Positions 1 to 13,783 of a DNA stretch of 64,000 bases are shown in pieces. The notes under the pieces were generated by a model. The model did no database searches. It saw nothing but the letters and a program-made list of their open reading frames with translations, and had not been told where the DNA came from. Both the position numbers and the translations under genes were made by a program. Origin of the DNA: Anopheles merus (taxonomy: Eukaryota > Arthropoda > Insecta > Diptera > Culicidae); assembly GCF_017562075.2 (NCBI RefSeq), contig NC_054084.1, positions 17,792,889-17,856,888 of the forward strand, in the 5' to 3' direction. Position 1 is the stretch's first letter. Each line of letters begins with the position of its first letter.

Positions 1-3000
1 TGAGGGGCGGCCTAGTACGCAAACAAAGTCTAGTGCAGCCGGCGTTTCCGATTCACTAATTTCAAAGCTGGATTTGTGTTCGGTTTGTCGCACTCTTTCC
101 GCGGCTATTCCTAAAAGAAAGTAACCTTCTTCAGATTATTCTCATTCCAAAGTGGCCACGTACACGCCTCTACAATTCGTAAAGCTGGATTCAATTTTCC
201 TTTTTAGTTTGCCCTTCTCGCCTGTTAGGGTCGATCAGTCAGTCCCAAGTCCAAGGTAAAAAAAGCCAGATAGCAGTAGAAAACTTTTAAAATAAACAAA
301 CGCATCGAATCCATAGAAACGACTGTGACACAATCTTCCGTCTCGCATGCGAGCAAACTGACAATAGGGAAAAGAAAATTGGAAAATCGTATAAGAGGAT
401 GGCAATGGCTTATTGAAAAGTCACACTAATCCTCTGAAGCGTGTCATGTGTTACCATCTTTGAGTGTATGCTAGTTTAAAAGGTTTGAAATGGCACGAGT
501 TTTTCCAGGAGGAAGAAAATCCTTTAAAAAAAAAGACAAATAATCACTCAACACATTTTAATACCAAGAACTCAAGTGTCAAGGTTTCAACATCACTCGC
601 CAACCAATAGGGGAGAACTACTTAACAACCACTTGCTTACCACTACACTGAGAGCGAGAACTTGTGCTAGTGCTTTCTCTTGGCACGCCATAATGGCCTC
701 CGCAAGCAATCGATAGTAACACGCACCGTCGCCGAGGAGTCAGCTGCGAGCAGTTTATACGTAGAATGAGCACCACGATAGAAGTGTATGTGTGTTATAT
801 CCGTCCAGGATATTTGCCAAGGAGGAAGCAACGCTACCAAGCTTGCCAAGAGTCAGTCAATGTTTGACGTTTCGTGCGCGTAGACGGATGTTGCGTTGTG
901 TGTGAACGAAAGGAGCGTTGTGTAAAGGATTTTGTGTGCATTAATCGTTCAGAGATCGTAAATTAAGATATAGCAGTGTCTTCAAAATGGGCTACAATAA
1001 GAAGTGTATAAAAACTATCGTTTGAAAAGGTGTATATTTTGTGTAGGCCTTGTGTTGTGAGCTCATCGCGAGCGCTTCAGATTTTCAAAAAATCTGTTTT
1101 ATCAGAAAAAAGCATCTTCCTCAAATTTGTCCAATAAGAGATAGTTTTATAAAACACAAACAGATTCAACGACGAGACAATCTTTGTGTTCATTAGTTTA
1201 AAAAGGGGACAGAAATCCGTAACAAACATACCTCATTCAAACCCACTGCGTACGTGCATTCGGTAGCGTTCCATCCATTTCATCAGCGGGAGGAAAATAT
1301 CGATCCTTTGTCGCATAGCACGACGCGGAAGTTATAGATTGACTGCGTATCGCAAAAGGGTGGAAAAGCGCAGAAAAAACCAGGTGCATTTTCATGTTGT
1401 GAAATTTAATCGCTATATACATTCACGCCCTTCGCCCTGTTCCGTGTGCACACCATCAGCCTTCTTGACTGAAGCTTTCATTCGTCTTGTAGCAAGATCA
1501 TTTTGCATTTTACGCATCCTGCTACCGTTGCTGCTGAATTCATTGTTTGGTTTTGTAAAGCAAAAATGTATTTATTTTTGTTCGCACAAACATCATCGCA
1601 ATCATCATCATCATGAGGTGTGCTCTGCTCCTTGTTAGGCGTCATGGCTTGTCATTGGAGTGGCTCATCTATTGCGCATGTGCGCCAATGTCACGTAGTA
1701 TTTGTGCGTTGCTGCTGCTCCGTGTTGCTGTGCTTGCTTTTGCATTAGATTTGCTTTCATTCACCGTTCATCTTCTTCTCCCCTACTTGACTGTTGTAGT
1801 GCTAGCTGCGGAAAGATTTCGCAATTTGTTGATTTGTTGTGAAGTTTATGAATGTTTTGTGTAGATGCGGATTGGGATAATAGTTCCTGCTTTTGACATT
1901 CACAAATATTAGCTTCATTATTCTACGTCATAACAGTTATTATATTTGTTACTGCATCAAAGTGTTATTGAATAAATCTAAATATTGGTTTCAACAGTTG
2001 AAGTTAATTTTTGTATAGTTTGTCTTCTATTGGGTAACGAGAATTACTCCTTAAAATCATTTTAATGTAATAAAATTGGTGCTCAACAATTTTAATATCG
2101 ATTACATCACCAAAACAATGTCCAGGAACGAGAGGAAAAGTGTAATTTCGAACGGATAGGAACCAGTTCTGCGCAGCATCCAGTGCTCTCCATGATTTTT
2201 TGACAATTCTCTCTTCTCACAGCTTCTCTCCTTACAAGGTAGAATCGCTTTGGTTGAGCTCGTTAGATACTTCAGAAGAATTTCAGTGCTTATCGGGGTA
2301 TCCATCGCCTAGCGTGTTTTGATGTGTGCTATCATACTGTTGCAAGCTTTCCAGCAATAAATTATTATAAAACGGAAAACAAACCATAAAACAGATTGTG
2401 TGCGTGCGAAGACGACATAATCATTCCTAGCCAGCGCGCATGGTGGTGGTGTGTGTTTCTTAAATGAATGGTGATGCAAAAAGGCGAAGATTGCAGTTGC
2501 TTCTCTCGCGCCGAGGCGTGAAGAAAATATGCGGCGAAAATTCCCTCCCGCCCGCCTGATGATGGCGGTGGTGGCTGTGAATAGTGAAGATTATTAAACG
2601 GTTAACACCACTTCTCTGCTGCTGGTGTGGTGTTTTTGTTTCGTTCAAATACACAACCGGCCGCACCGGGTGAATAGTTTGAGCTGCTGTTTGTCTGGTT
2701 TTTTTTTCGACGATGTAATTTCCGTTTTTCCTCCATCGATAGTGAGAGCGGGCAGCGATTATTTGGCTAATTGATCGTTTCTGTATGCTTAGTTTTACCG
2801 CATTTCCGCTGCCAGCTCTGTTTATGACGGCACAACACACAGGGAAGGGCAAATTCAATTGGACCAGTGTGCTGCATATGGTGGTGGCTGTGGCTGTGTA
2901 GACGCGCTGACGACAACTACGTCACACCGCAGGGGCGAATGTCTCCCGTGTACCCTTTTTTATTATGCGTACGTGCTTTGCAAAACGTCGTGTCTGGCGA

Positions 3001-6000
3001 GGAAAAGTTTTTAGGCAAAACACACACACACACACGTACACACTTCGGTAACGAAAGTGAAAAATCATTTTCTGGTGCGTGTGTGTGTGATCTATGGACG
3101 ATGGATGTTGTATTTTGCTACGGATGAAAAGTGAAGTGAAAACTATCAATTTTCTTCTGTCTCGCGACCACACGAAACCAATTTTTTTGGAAGGGGTGGT
3201 AACATAGACGTCGTTCATGTTTGTCCGAAATGAGGAGGTAAATTGAAAATAAGGCAGTACCGCATTTTCCAGCTTCCACCAACTATTCGCGTGCGCATGA
3301 GCTTCTCTCTGTCTCGAGTTGTATGTGGTATTGTTTGTGTTTGGGATGCAAACATGTTTTGCACGAATAATCTAAACATCTTCTTATTTTGTGTTGTGAA
3401 AATGTATTTGAAAAGTATAAAAATTCATAAATTGTATACAAAGCTCGAAATAAAGCCACGGTATGTAATGTATTGTGTCATAGAAGCATTTCGCAGCAAA
3501 GCATCCATGCATAAGATAAAATTGCCGTCAGAGCGACAAAACATCCTACTGCTGCATACCCATATACCGGCCCTTGAATTGCAGCATCAAAGCTTGAGCA
3601 CGTTGAGCTGCTTCGGAAGACTTCAATTTGGCCCGAAATAATTGGCCACTGATATGCGGGGTGCACGACCGGCCAGGGGACCATTTTCCAGCGAGCTACT
3701 CATTCATTTACTCGAGTAACTTCAAAAGATGATGAGGTTAAAGGGGTCTCCTTCTGTTGCCGAAGAGGACCAATCTTGAGGTAACCGGCTGACGGCACCA
3801 AACAACCAATCGGTCCAGTGTGGTCATTTGCCGTCTTACCGCACACTAAGAGGTCTCTCTCTCTCTTCGTGTTTCCACGCTTACTTGGAGGAACATTTTC
3901 TTCCGACGCATGAAGCAAAAATGCACTGTGCGATGCATTTTCTGTACCAAACGCACGAAACGTCATCATCATCATTATCATCATCTGTGCACATGAGTTT
4001 CTGGGACGAAGATTCGTTGACCCGTGGAATCGTTCCAGCGAGCGAGGGACAGAGCGGGACTGATGAAATGCTGAACGGAAATTTCTCACATCGCACCGGT
4101 GCCTCAGCTTGCATTTGTCTGCAAATTGCATGTTGCGTACGCGAGATGCACACAAAAATGCACCAACGCATTTTTTTCCACCTATGAGAGAGAGAGAGAG
4201 GAGTTTTTTATACCTTTATGGATTAGTACTCTTCATCTTTGTCGCGGGGTTACTGCTGCACCATAACTGTGTGTGCATCAACTGTTGTAAAATTTAATCT
4301 ATTTTTCCTGTAGGACTTAGAGGAACTATATTGTTTCCAAGAGTGCTACTTCATTTGTTCCATTATGCAGTATGCATCCGTCTGAAGAAATATCTGCAAA
4401 CATAAACCGCAAACAGTGGCAACTTCGTAGGTGGAGGACAGAAAAAAATCACCTCCTCTCTTGTTTAAACAACCATTCAATGTATGCACCATGCCACCCC
4501 AAAGATCTTATTGTTACGGTGACTTCTTCTCCCACCGAAGAGAACACATGTTTTGTTGGCGCACCTGTCCCGATTATGCGGTAAATATGACTTGACAAAG
4601 GTCACCAGAGTGCACAAGAAAACGGTTTCTACTCCGCGGCGAATGGTACAAATGCATTTGTGAATGTAGGTTGCATTTGTTTTGCATCCATTCATCGTGA
4701 AGGGTGTGCAACATGGTGTATTACAGTTAGTAGGCATTCGTCTCTCCTTCTCCCCTTTCTCCGGGTAAGATGACAACAACCTGCAGCTTCTCCACCGCCT
4801 TTACTACAGGTGTCAATCGAATGCGGGGGACGAAAGACCTGCTGGAATAACAAACACTGCGTTTGTTCTCGTTACAATGTAAAGTTCCCCTTACGCCGGG
4901 AGCCTCCTACTCATCTTACTCATTATGCAGAGAGCGGTAGGGAGCGTAGTGTGATTTATTCCGCCAATTTTCTCATCCATCTGCTCTCGGAGTTTGCATT
5001 AATTGGCCTGCAAGAGAACAAAAAAAAAAAGACAACATTTCATATCAGCACTTATCGCTCCTGCCCATGACCGTGAGCTTGAGAGGTGGTTTTCCTTCTC
5101 TTCACTCATTAGAAGCAACATTCTCTATTAGGGTATTAGCTTGAGTAGAAGGCAAAAAATGCCGCAAATCATAATCCCGTGTGTCATTGCGTGGAAAACT
5201 GTGCATTAAGTAATGGTTTCATTATGTTTTGTCTCTCCATCTATCTACGCTCTGTAGAGGCATCCCCTCGCATCACTCCATCAGGTTGAGGCATTAGTCA
5301 TCCACTTCGTGCCTATCCGCTAAGAACTAAATCTCGAGTTGGCGTTCCAGTTCGAAACGGAACTTTAAATTGCGTTCACTTTATCATACGCTCTGCACAC
5401 GTGCAGCGGGTCATCAGCGTGTGTGCGATGCATTACTACGATGCACCGGCGTGTACGGCGTGGACGCACTGCACTTTGTTTTGTTGCATTCTACTTTTAA
5501 GTGCTTCAGCCGTCTCGGAGTAGAGCAACATTTCTCTGTTCCGGTCGTTGGGTTGAGATTTACCCTTTTGCTTTTTAGGTTAATGCATAATTTCTCTTCC
5601 GGGTGGGTTGCTTCTGCTATCAACTCACCCTTGAAAAACTGGTTAAAAAGGCATAATAATTTTACTCCTTTTTTCGCTTTTGTTGTTGTATCTAACTCTA
5701 CAATTCTAGATGATTTGCGAATGCAATTAGGCTTTGTTAGGTAACGTTTTGTGTTTTATTCCGCTACGGCAACAAACTGCCTGCGGAACGGATTAGTAAC
5801 AGTTTAAAAAATAATGTTCCGCTACTTGCACGGACGCAGCAGCATCGGTAGCAGCAAAGATGTTCTTGTTTCGTCCCCGTTTCCGAGTGCAAATCCGTTG
5901 GTCCGTTATGCAAATTGCGAAGAAAAATCGATTGTTTCTGAACCGAATAGGTGCAACGATGGACGCAGAGATGGGTGTGTGCTCTTGAGGCATGCGAAAT

Positions 6001-6656
6001 TAAACATGTACAGCACGCGATATTGATCGCAGTGAAAAGTGGGTTAATTATAATTTGATTATTGTTTCTCCGTTCTGTTCCCTGTTGTTTGTTTTGAACG
6101 TTTTCAAGAGCCAATCAACCTTCTGAGAACTGTAAAAACAATATCATTATTGATGCTTCTGTCTGATGAATTAATGCAAACCCCCCGATGCTGTTGCTTA
6201 AATAATCAGTTATCGTACATTTGTTGGAGCTGGTTGATGGTGTGATCAATAAACGGAGGGAAACAGCAGTGCCGGACTGACATCAAGTCTCTAATTCTTA
6301 GCTTAATGGACACAAGGGTTAATTATACACATTGGGTCATTCTAATGCTCAGAATAAGGCTTACGGATTAAGATAATTTGTGTACTACGTTCTTCCAATT
6401 CTATTTCATACTCTTCCGTAACAAACATATTTGTTTGAACCAATTTCTCTACAGTATATTGCTTGGAAATGTGATAAAAATGTGTGTGTGCAAATGAAAG
6501 TATTGACGATGATCTGTTCAGACGAATCCTTTTCTGTGTTTTGAACCTCTCAATACCCCTTCCTGGTTGGCAAAGACATTTATCATCGTTCACTAAACAA
6601 ACAATCAGACTGTGACTGTGATTTTAAAGAATCAAAAGCATCAAATATCTCCAAAA
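1..6656. other. Upstream/5' noncoding region of milton
   Basis: I see no exon with coding character here. The open frames are short, are rich in codons for His, Cys and Ser, and do not resemble any family I know. The stretch holds scattered low-complexity sequence, including a short GA tract near 4184-4201 and a short CA tract near 3019-3033, and a possible core promoter at about 855. It probably contains the 5' noncoding exon or exons and first intron of the gene that begins at 6657. That link is an inference from position and strand only. Confidence 0.5.
853..887 (+). promoter_or_regulatory. Putative Inr + DPE core promoter
   Basis: An initiator-like TCAGTC lies at 853-858, so +1 would be the A at 855. 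AGACGG begins at 882, which is exactly +28, the fixed spacing required of an insect downstream promoter element. No TATA box is seen about 30 bp upstream. The likely target is the first noncoding exon of milton, but no transcript evidence is available and short motifs of this kind also arise by chance. Confidence 0.35.
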
Positions 6657-9600
6657 ATGCTTTCCCGTGCGGTGAACGCGTTTCGTAAGAAAAAGTCTCG
6701 CAAATCCGCACACCACGACGGCGAAGATGACCGTCACGGTACGGACACGAACGCAAGTGAAACGGAAACCGAACCGGACGACTGCAGCTGCCACTCGGAG
6801 CCGGTACTGCCGGCCGGCCTCTCGCCAGCATTCGCCAGCAACGGCCGTCTGCTGCAGGACAGTTCACCCGCCTCCTCCACCGAATACTTCCAAGATGGTC
6901 CCGAACAGTACCAGGAAATGGGCGGCCGTAGAAAGAAACACTCAAGGAAAGATGAGCAAACAGCGAGCGATGAGGTGCGTGAAGAGTGTCGCTCTTCTTC
7001 AAGCATTGCATCGTCCCTGCTGTCGACGATCCGGCGGGCTAGGTCGCGGTCTCGGTCTCGGTCAATCGCGTCATCATCACCGGCCGCCGCCGGTCGAAGT
7101 ACATCGAAGCTGCTACCCACCTCGAAAAGTACGCTAAGTAGTAGAAGCCATCGTGGTGGTGACCAAGTTGGTGGTTGTGGTGATCTTGGTTACGGTGGTA
7201 CCGGTTCCTCTGCTTCTTCTGCACTGCTGCACGGCGACGAGGAACGTAATGCACTGGGCAGTTCTGACAGCTTCGCCCGTGACACGAAGCGTGGGGTGAG
7301 GGATCCGTCCGAGGATCACCTTCGATCGTCGCCTACCCAATCTACCGAGCTTGCTGGTGCTGCCAGTGGCAGCGGTAGTGGTGGTAGTGTGAGGCAAGGT
7401 GATGGAAAACGGCAAGGTTTGACGATTTCTTATGCAAATTTTGATTGGATTGCGCCCCAAAAGGGGTGAAAGAAGATGTGTTAATTGGTTGGGGGTTCTT
7501 AATTTATGTTTTGTTTTTGTTTTCTTACTTCCCTAGTGTTCTTTGCTGTGTGTGTTTTGTTTGTTTTTATGTTGGTATGCTAGATATGGTATTCAATGTT
7601 TTTCCCACAGTTTGGCTTGTGTGTGTGTTTATTTTCTTTGATTTGCTGTACAATAATTATAATGCACTCTAGTTAATTACGAATTGATTATGGAACTTAT
7701 TTGACTTCAAATTAAAAGTTTACTAAAAAGCAAATTTGCCTCAAATGGTCATCAAACACTCAAGCAAATGCAATTGCCACTAAATAGAGAGTTGCCCTTT
7801 ACGGATGTAATGAGGGAAAAATCCTTTCCTGTTGTGCCACTGTTTGCTAGCCTTGTTTGGCCCTTCAAAAAAACCACTTCTGGTCAGTGTTATGTAAATA
7901 AATTCAATGTAATAATTTCCGCTCTCAAATGCGCCCTGCGGAGAAAAAAAAACAAATACATTACTCGATAACGAGCTTTCCAACTCACCTTTCGCCCACC
8001 TGCTTGTTTTTATCCTTTGCAAAGATCTTGTTCCCAAGTTCGATCTTCAAACCTAGGTGCCACTAATTGCAATTCGTTCGTCCGAATGCAAACAAGAGAA
8101 TGAAATTAAATGCAACAGCAGTTTTCCTTCCCTCTGCTGCGGAGGGCGAGCGTCTTATGGTTTAAGTTGGAGAGCGCAACTATACTGGATTTAATATGTA
8201 CGCCCGTCCCCTTCGGCACCTTGTTAATGCCGAGCTTATCGGTGATCGCGAATACTCTGTACCACTACCGTCGTCGTCATCGTCGTCGTCGGTGGCAAAC
8301 CTGTTGCCCGGATCTCCGCTCACCGCGCTATTTTGAACTTTTACTTCGACGAGCAACAATATAAATGCTTTTAATAGTCCGTTCCTCTCCAACCACCCTC
8401 CACCGTAGTACCGTCTCACTGTCTGCAAAGGTGCAAGGGTTAGGGCAAAGGATTGGCGCAGTTCGAGCTTCATTCATGCTGTGGTCTAGCCTAGAAGGTG
8501 CGGTTCGTGTGAAAAGTGTTCACCCCGTTTCGATTTCATCGAACCGGCAAAAGGGTCTGGGAAAATATTTGATCTTTCCTCCCGCGTCTCGACTCTCTAA
8601 TGTCAGTGAAGCTATCAAAAAGAGCCCTTTTTGAGTGGGTTGGGACGGTGTGCGGTGGCTTTCCTGGAAGAAGGCCGTCAGGCTTTCAGCGAACCAGTTC
8701 GATTTATTTAGATGCGAGTTGGAAAAATAAATACCAAAACCACACTGCTTGGTATTTTACGAGGGCAAGCATCGACGATGGAATGTTTGCAGGTTTATTA
8801 TTAACCAGCGTTAATTTTACTTCGCTCTCCAAACCAAACCACCCCATTGGGCGGGATGCTCACTGCATTTTGCTAGAAAACGTTTTTACGTGTTTGCAAA
8901 CCGATCGCTTATCGGATAGGAATCGTTTTTCTTTCTGCCTTTCTGCTATGTGTTTAGCAAAGCGGATGGAATTATGGTCCTCCGTGTTCTTGGTACACAA
9001 TTGCCTTTTCTCTTTCAGCGGAGCTACATCTAGCTACAACTCGAAAGAAAGTGAACGTTTTGCGTTGTACTGCGAGTTTGGAGCACTGCTAGCAAAAACA
9101 TAACACCCCCTTTTGAAAGGATTCCCCTGGCCAAAGGTCTAATTAAAGCCGGGCCTCGGAACCGTTCCAGGACGCTGGTTCCCTATCCACGCGAAGAAAA
9201 GCGAATCGAGTTAGCCTTCTACACGACTGCCTTTCCACCAGGAGAGAACTCTTGTACGCAGGCAGGAAATGATTGCAATCGAATTAGCGAACCCGCGGAT
9301 GGACGATGGATCGCACCAGCGGAGAGAAGCAAACGGCGGCTGCAAAGTGAAGTGAAAGGTCGAAACAGTTTCGCCGAAAACCTGGCGGGTTACCAACCAA
9401 GAGGTTAATAAGAGAAGCTGTCTGTTTCGTAATGTGTATAATGTACGATCGATCGCGCTAGATGATCGTACATCAACAAACAGGCGCAAACGCTTTATTA
9501 GCCCTCCAGCTTTGTATTTTCCTGGCAAACGATAAGTGGTTTTTCTGTGGCCGAGAGCTGGCGGGTTAAGTAATTGGATCGTTTGATTGTTGGTAGTTTT

Positions 9601-12600
9601 GGGGGTGATTGGAAAATGAGTTTAGGAAGCTGAACCTCTATTAACAGTACGTAGCAAATGCGGACGCGTAGTGTAGTGCCAAACGGACGGTCTTACATCT
9701 CAAAGGTCCTGAGCTCTTAAGGTTCAAATCTTAATTAGAATGCAGGGGGGGAAATAAGCTCATTCGGAAAAGCGCCTTTTATAAGCAACAGGTAGAGATA
9801 CACTTTCACGGTTGATTTTATATATAAGATTAAGATAAAGGAACGATAAGTATTTCTTTCATGGTATTATGTGAAAAGAATAGTGCTAAAAAATGTCAGT
9901 TACCTTTGATTGTGGGAACAATCAAAACGTGCTATCGATCACAATTTTGGCACACTTCTCACGCTGCTCAACCAACTATCGATTGCAGCCAGATTTATTT
10001 CTAACATTTCCACAATTGAACAATATGCCTGAGTAATCGAAGGCATTACTGGATAGAAAAAAAAATTCCAAAACCCTCAATTCGAAAGCTCCTTGGCGTT
10101 GCATTTCGATAACGATCTTCGATTTGTTTTGTTTGGCCCACCGGGAGGCCAACACTTCTCCCCACAGGCACGAACTTAGAGACTTGCCCCCCTGAGGAGA
10201 CTGTTTGACGCAAAATAAATGAAGACATTTTAACAACAGTACCAGCTGAGTAGCAACAGTAACAACAGTAAAAGCAAGGAGTGCTCGTCCCAATCACAGG
10301 GCCTGATGAATGGAAACTTTGTTACGGAACAATTGTTAATGCCAGTACATTCGTGACATTTACCATTTGGCTTTTCGAGCTCTTCTCGGTGGTAAGTAAG
10401 AGCACCCCGTGGTGGTACCCCGTTTGCTGTTAACAGGCTTGTTTAATTTGAGCCATTTCTGGTTCGGATCGTGTTTTTGTGCTTTTAAAGGTATTAACTT
10501 TCCACACAAAAAAAAACACAACGTGTACGTGTCATTCCCCGTGGAGAGAACGACGGATTGATCATACCCCAGTCACCTCTTTAGGCAAGCGTGAAATTTG
10601 CACCTCACCACCATCTTCCCTCCGTTATTTCCTAAACAATGCGACACAACAATTTTGCCATCTCGTAGAGGAATCTTTAAGCAAACAATAATAGCAAATG
10701 GAATGAATCGGGCTTGGCGCCCGGTGTGTTGCATAATGTCTTCATTAAAGGGTGGCGCACGATCGGACGTACAGAGGACGGGTGCCAGCGCTTTTCTTTC
10801 GCGACCGTTCTTTCCCCCTGTGGGTCACGAAGTCATCAATGTCAAATGTACTTTTTGTTCGCTTGATTGAGCGTCTTTTGGGTTGGTTTGGTGTGTGGGG
10901 GGGTCGCTGTTTTCCATTTTCTTTTAACCGTATTGGGAGAAATGAAACGCGAGGGGCAACTGAGGCTCCTCGGTTTGTGTCTAGTTTCGTGTAGGATTGT
11001 GTCAGGTGGAGTAGCTGTTTAACATCTTATTTGTTTAGAATTTTATGGCATTGAAAATGGGCACGATTCTCTATGAAATGGGAAGGGTGTTGCAATTAAT
11101 CCAATGTGATTCAATTAAATGTATCGTATTGTTATGGCTGTAACACGTATGTGTTGGGTTGAGTGTGCTTTTTATTTCATTAGCGTACGTAATGGTTAGT
11201 TTGGCTTGGTTAAATTCCAAAAAGCGCCATTCTAAATTATGCAATCTTTTGCTGTGGTACCGCTACTAGCTTTCTACAAGATAGCGCTTCGTCAATGATG
11301 ATACTCCTTGCTTGGCAAACAAAACCTTAAACGAAAGTGAAGATGTTGCCCATCCAGCTACTGGCCCATTTCGCTCGCTATGGTACATAAATGTTTTTGT
11401 TTTGATGACGATCCGTCACGAGTCAGCATATTGTTGGACTGCTGGTGCTGCTGCCTTCCGATTGCTGACGCAAAACTGGATCATCCGTCATCGGCGAGAA
11501 AGAAAAAAAACCGACAGCACCCAGACGCTCCACCGTGAACGACTTTTGGACGGCAAAGTTGCATAATACGAAAATCTTCAAATTGCATCTTGTTCGTTTC
11601 GCCCTTACGTTGGAGTTTAACTTTTGAGCGTTTTAAGCGTCAGCATCTCTTCCCATTGAGAAAGAAAGACCAGCGAACAAAAAGAGAGCCATTTCTTTTC
11701 TGCACCAATTCCGCAACATAATGACTGTTGTGTGTGTGTTGTGTTGAGTAAAAATTAAAACAAAACAAAAAGAAGGCTGTCTAAAAACAAAACCAAAAAA
11801 CACTGGAAACAGTGCAAAGCTTTCGATGTGGCGTTTATAATTGGTCGAAGGAAAGGATACACTCCATTGCGCGTTCCAATACTTTGTTACCGTAACCACC
11901 GTACCCCTTTGGAGCTATTTAAAAGGGAGTGGAAATTGTCCTGTGCTGGGAATTGGATTACGTACAGAAGGGGGAAATTGTTGTTGTTTGGCGGTCTTTC
12001 TTTGGACATTCGTCTGCTACAGCTTACACTCTTCATGGACGTTTTTTAAATTATTGTTTCAATGGTCTTTTTATGTGTGTGACGGAAGTGTCCTTGAGGC
12101 TCTTTCGTGACTGTGTGCACGAAGCTTCGAATTGCTTGTTCGAACAAAAGATTAAATGGTACAGCTAGCAAACGTGTTTGCGTGTTCCACGATCCTGTTT
12201 ATCGATTGACAATCATTCATATGTAGCCTATTATATGTGTATAATCCTGGTTATTATTTATCTTTTCCGATCAGCTCCATCCTGCACGCCATACATGAAT
12301 GGACTTGGTAGTATAGCAATGGAAGATATGTTTAGCTTTGTGTTATGTTTATTTTTAGCTCGGTTTATTGTATTTATCTCCTTCAGATCTTACTTACTGT
12401 GGCCTGCGAAGCTCAACTACTAGAGCTATACTTACGAACGGAGTCCCTCCTATCCGCCGCACATACAGCTTTGACTAATGACAATTCTGTTTCTCTCTTG
12501 CACCCTCCACTCCCTTTCACAGTCCTATGCGGTAACCGAGTGAGCCAAATGACCCGCGCGTACGATGACATAGATGCCGTAACGCGCCTGCTGGAAGAGA

Positions 12601-13748
12601 AGGAAAAGGACCTCGAGCTAACGGTGCAGATTGGCAAGGAGCTGCTAGCGCAGAACACGCACCTCGAGAACCGGGTCGCCGAGCTGGTGCAGGAGCTCAA
12701 GACGACGAACGAAAACCGGGCGCAGCTCTCGCACGAGCTGCATCAGAAGATCGAGCTGATCGGAATACTGACGAACGATGCCGACGACACCAGTGAGAAT
12801 GGTAAGCTACCACGAGGGACACTGATGCCATTAAGCTTTATGATATTTTACAAATGTTAGTTTGAAAGATATAAGTGCTCAAAATGCTGAGTAAATATCT
12901 CCAAATCTACTCGAAAATAACTTCAACTTTTTCGTGCATTCTACATGGATCGCACACGTCTACGAATCGAATATTACTTTCCCCACATGAGCCGTTTGAA
13001 AGTGATAAGCGATTAAGTGTTGCCCTTTGGCCCTATCCGTGACAGAAGAATGGGGTACCTAAATTAATAGTTTCCATAACACTTTCACTCACCAGCACCT
13101 AGCTTAAGCGCCTCTAGAGGTGTGTGTGTTCAATGCGGCACAATGTAGCATTGCCTATGCTTCCGTCCCACCGCCAACCATTGCCGTTCGGTTCTACTCA
13201 CGTTAGCCACTATCAAAATAAGCCCCCCTTTTGTTTTGTAACCACTATTTTCTATCGGCGAATCAGCATTGCGTTGTTTGGTACACTCTCGAGCACGGTT
13301 CGATCGAGCGACGTGAGTGAAAGCTCTTGGAAACGGTTGATTAACTATCTGCCTGGGTGTCCCTCCAACGACAACCATAGAACGTCGACAACGGTTAATA
13401 GGGAAGAGTTATGTTTGCTTCCCTGCCGACGGGTCGCAGCCATTTCAATGCAGCATGTTGTAAGATTGCCACCTTAGACAAGTCAAATAGTGTGTGGTGC
13501 TGTTGCATCATAGGAGAAGACCGGTGACGTCCACTGGAAGCGATAAGTTGGCAAAGAACTTGACATCCTCAAACACTTCACCTTCCTGCTTGCCTGAGAG
13601 CGCGCGCCTTATCGCGCGAGGCAAATGAAAAATAGCATCCCTGCTGGACACGGTTCTTCGCAGGTTACCGGCTTTTTAATTAGCGAACGAACAGAACCAA
13701 CGACTCGCGCTGTGCTCTTGGCATTATCACTAAAGCAATCGCGAGCGA

Positions 13749-13783
<35 letters not shown>

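Noticed and set aside
9671..9745. Possible functional tRNA gene
   Set aside because: A box-B match is present, but the acceptor, D and anticodon stems cannot be paired, so it is kept only as a SINE-like relic.
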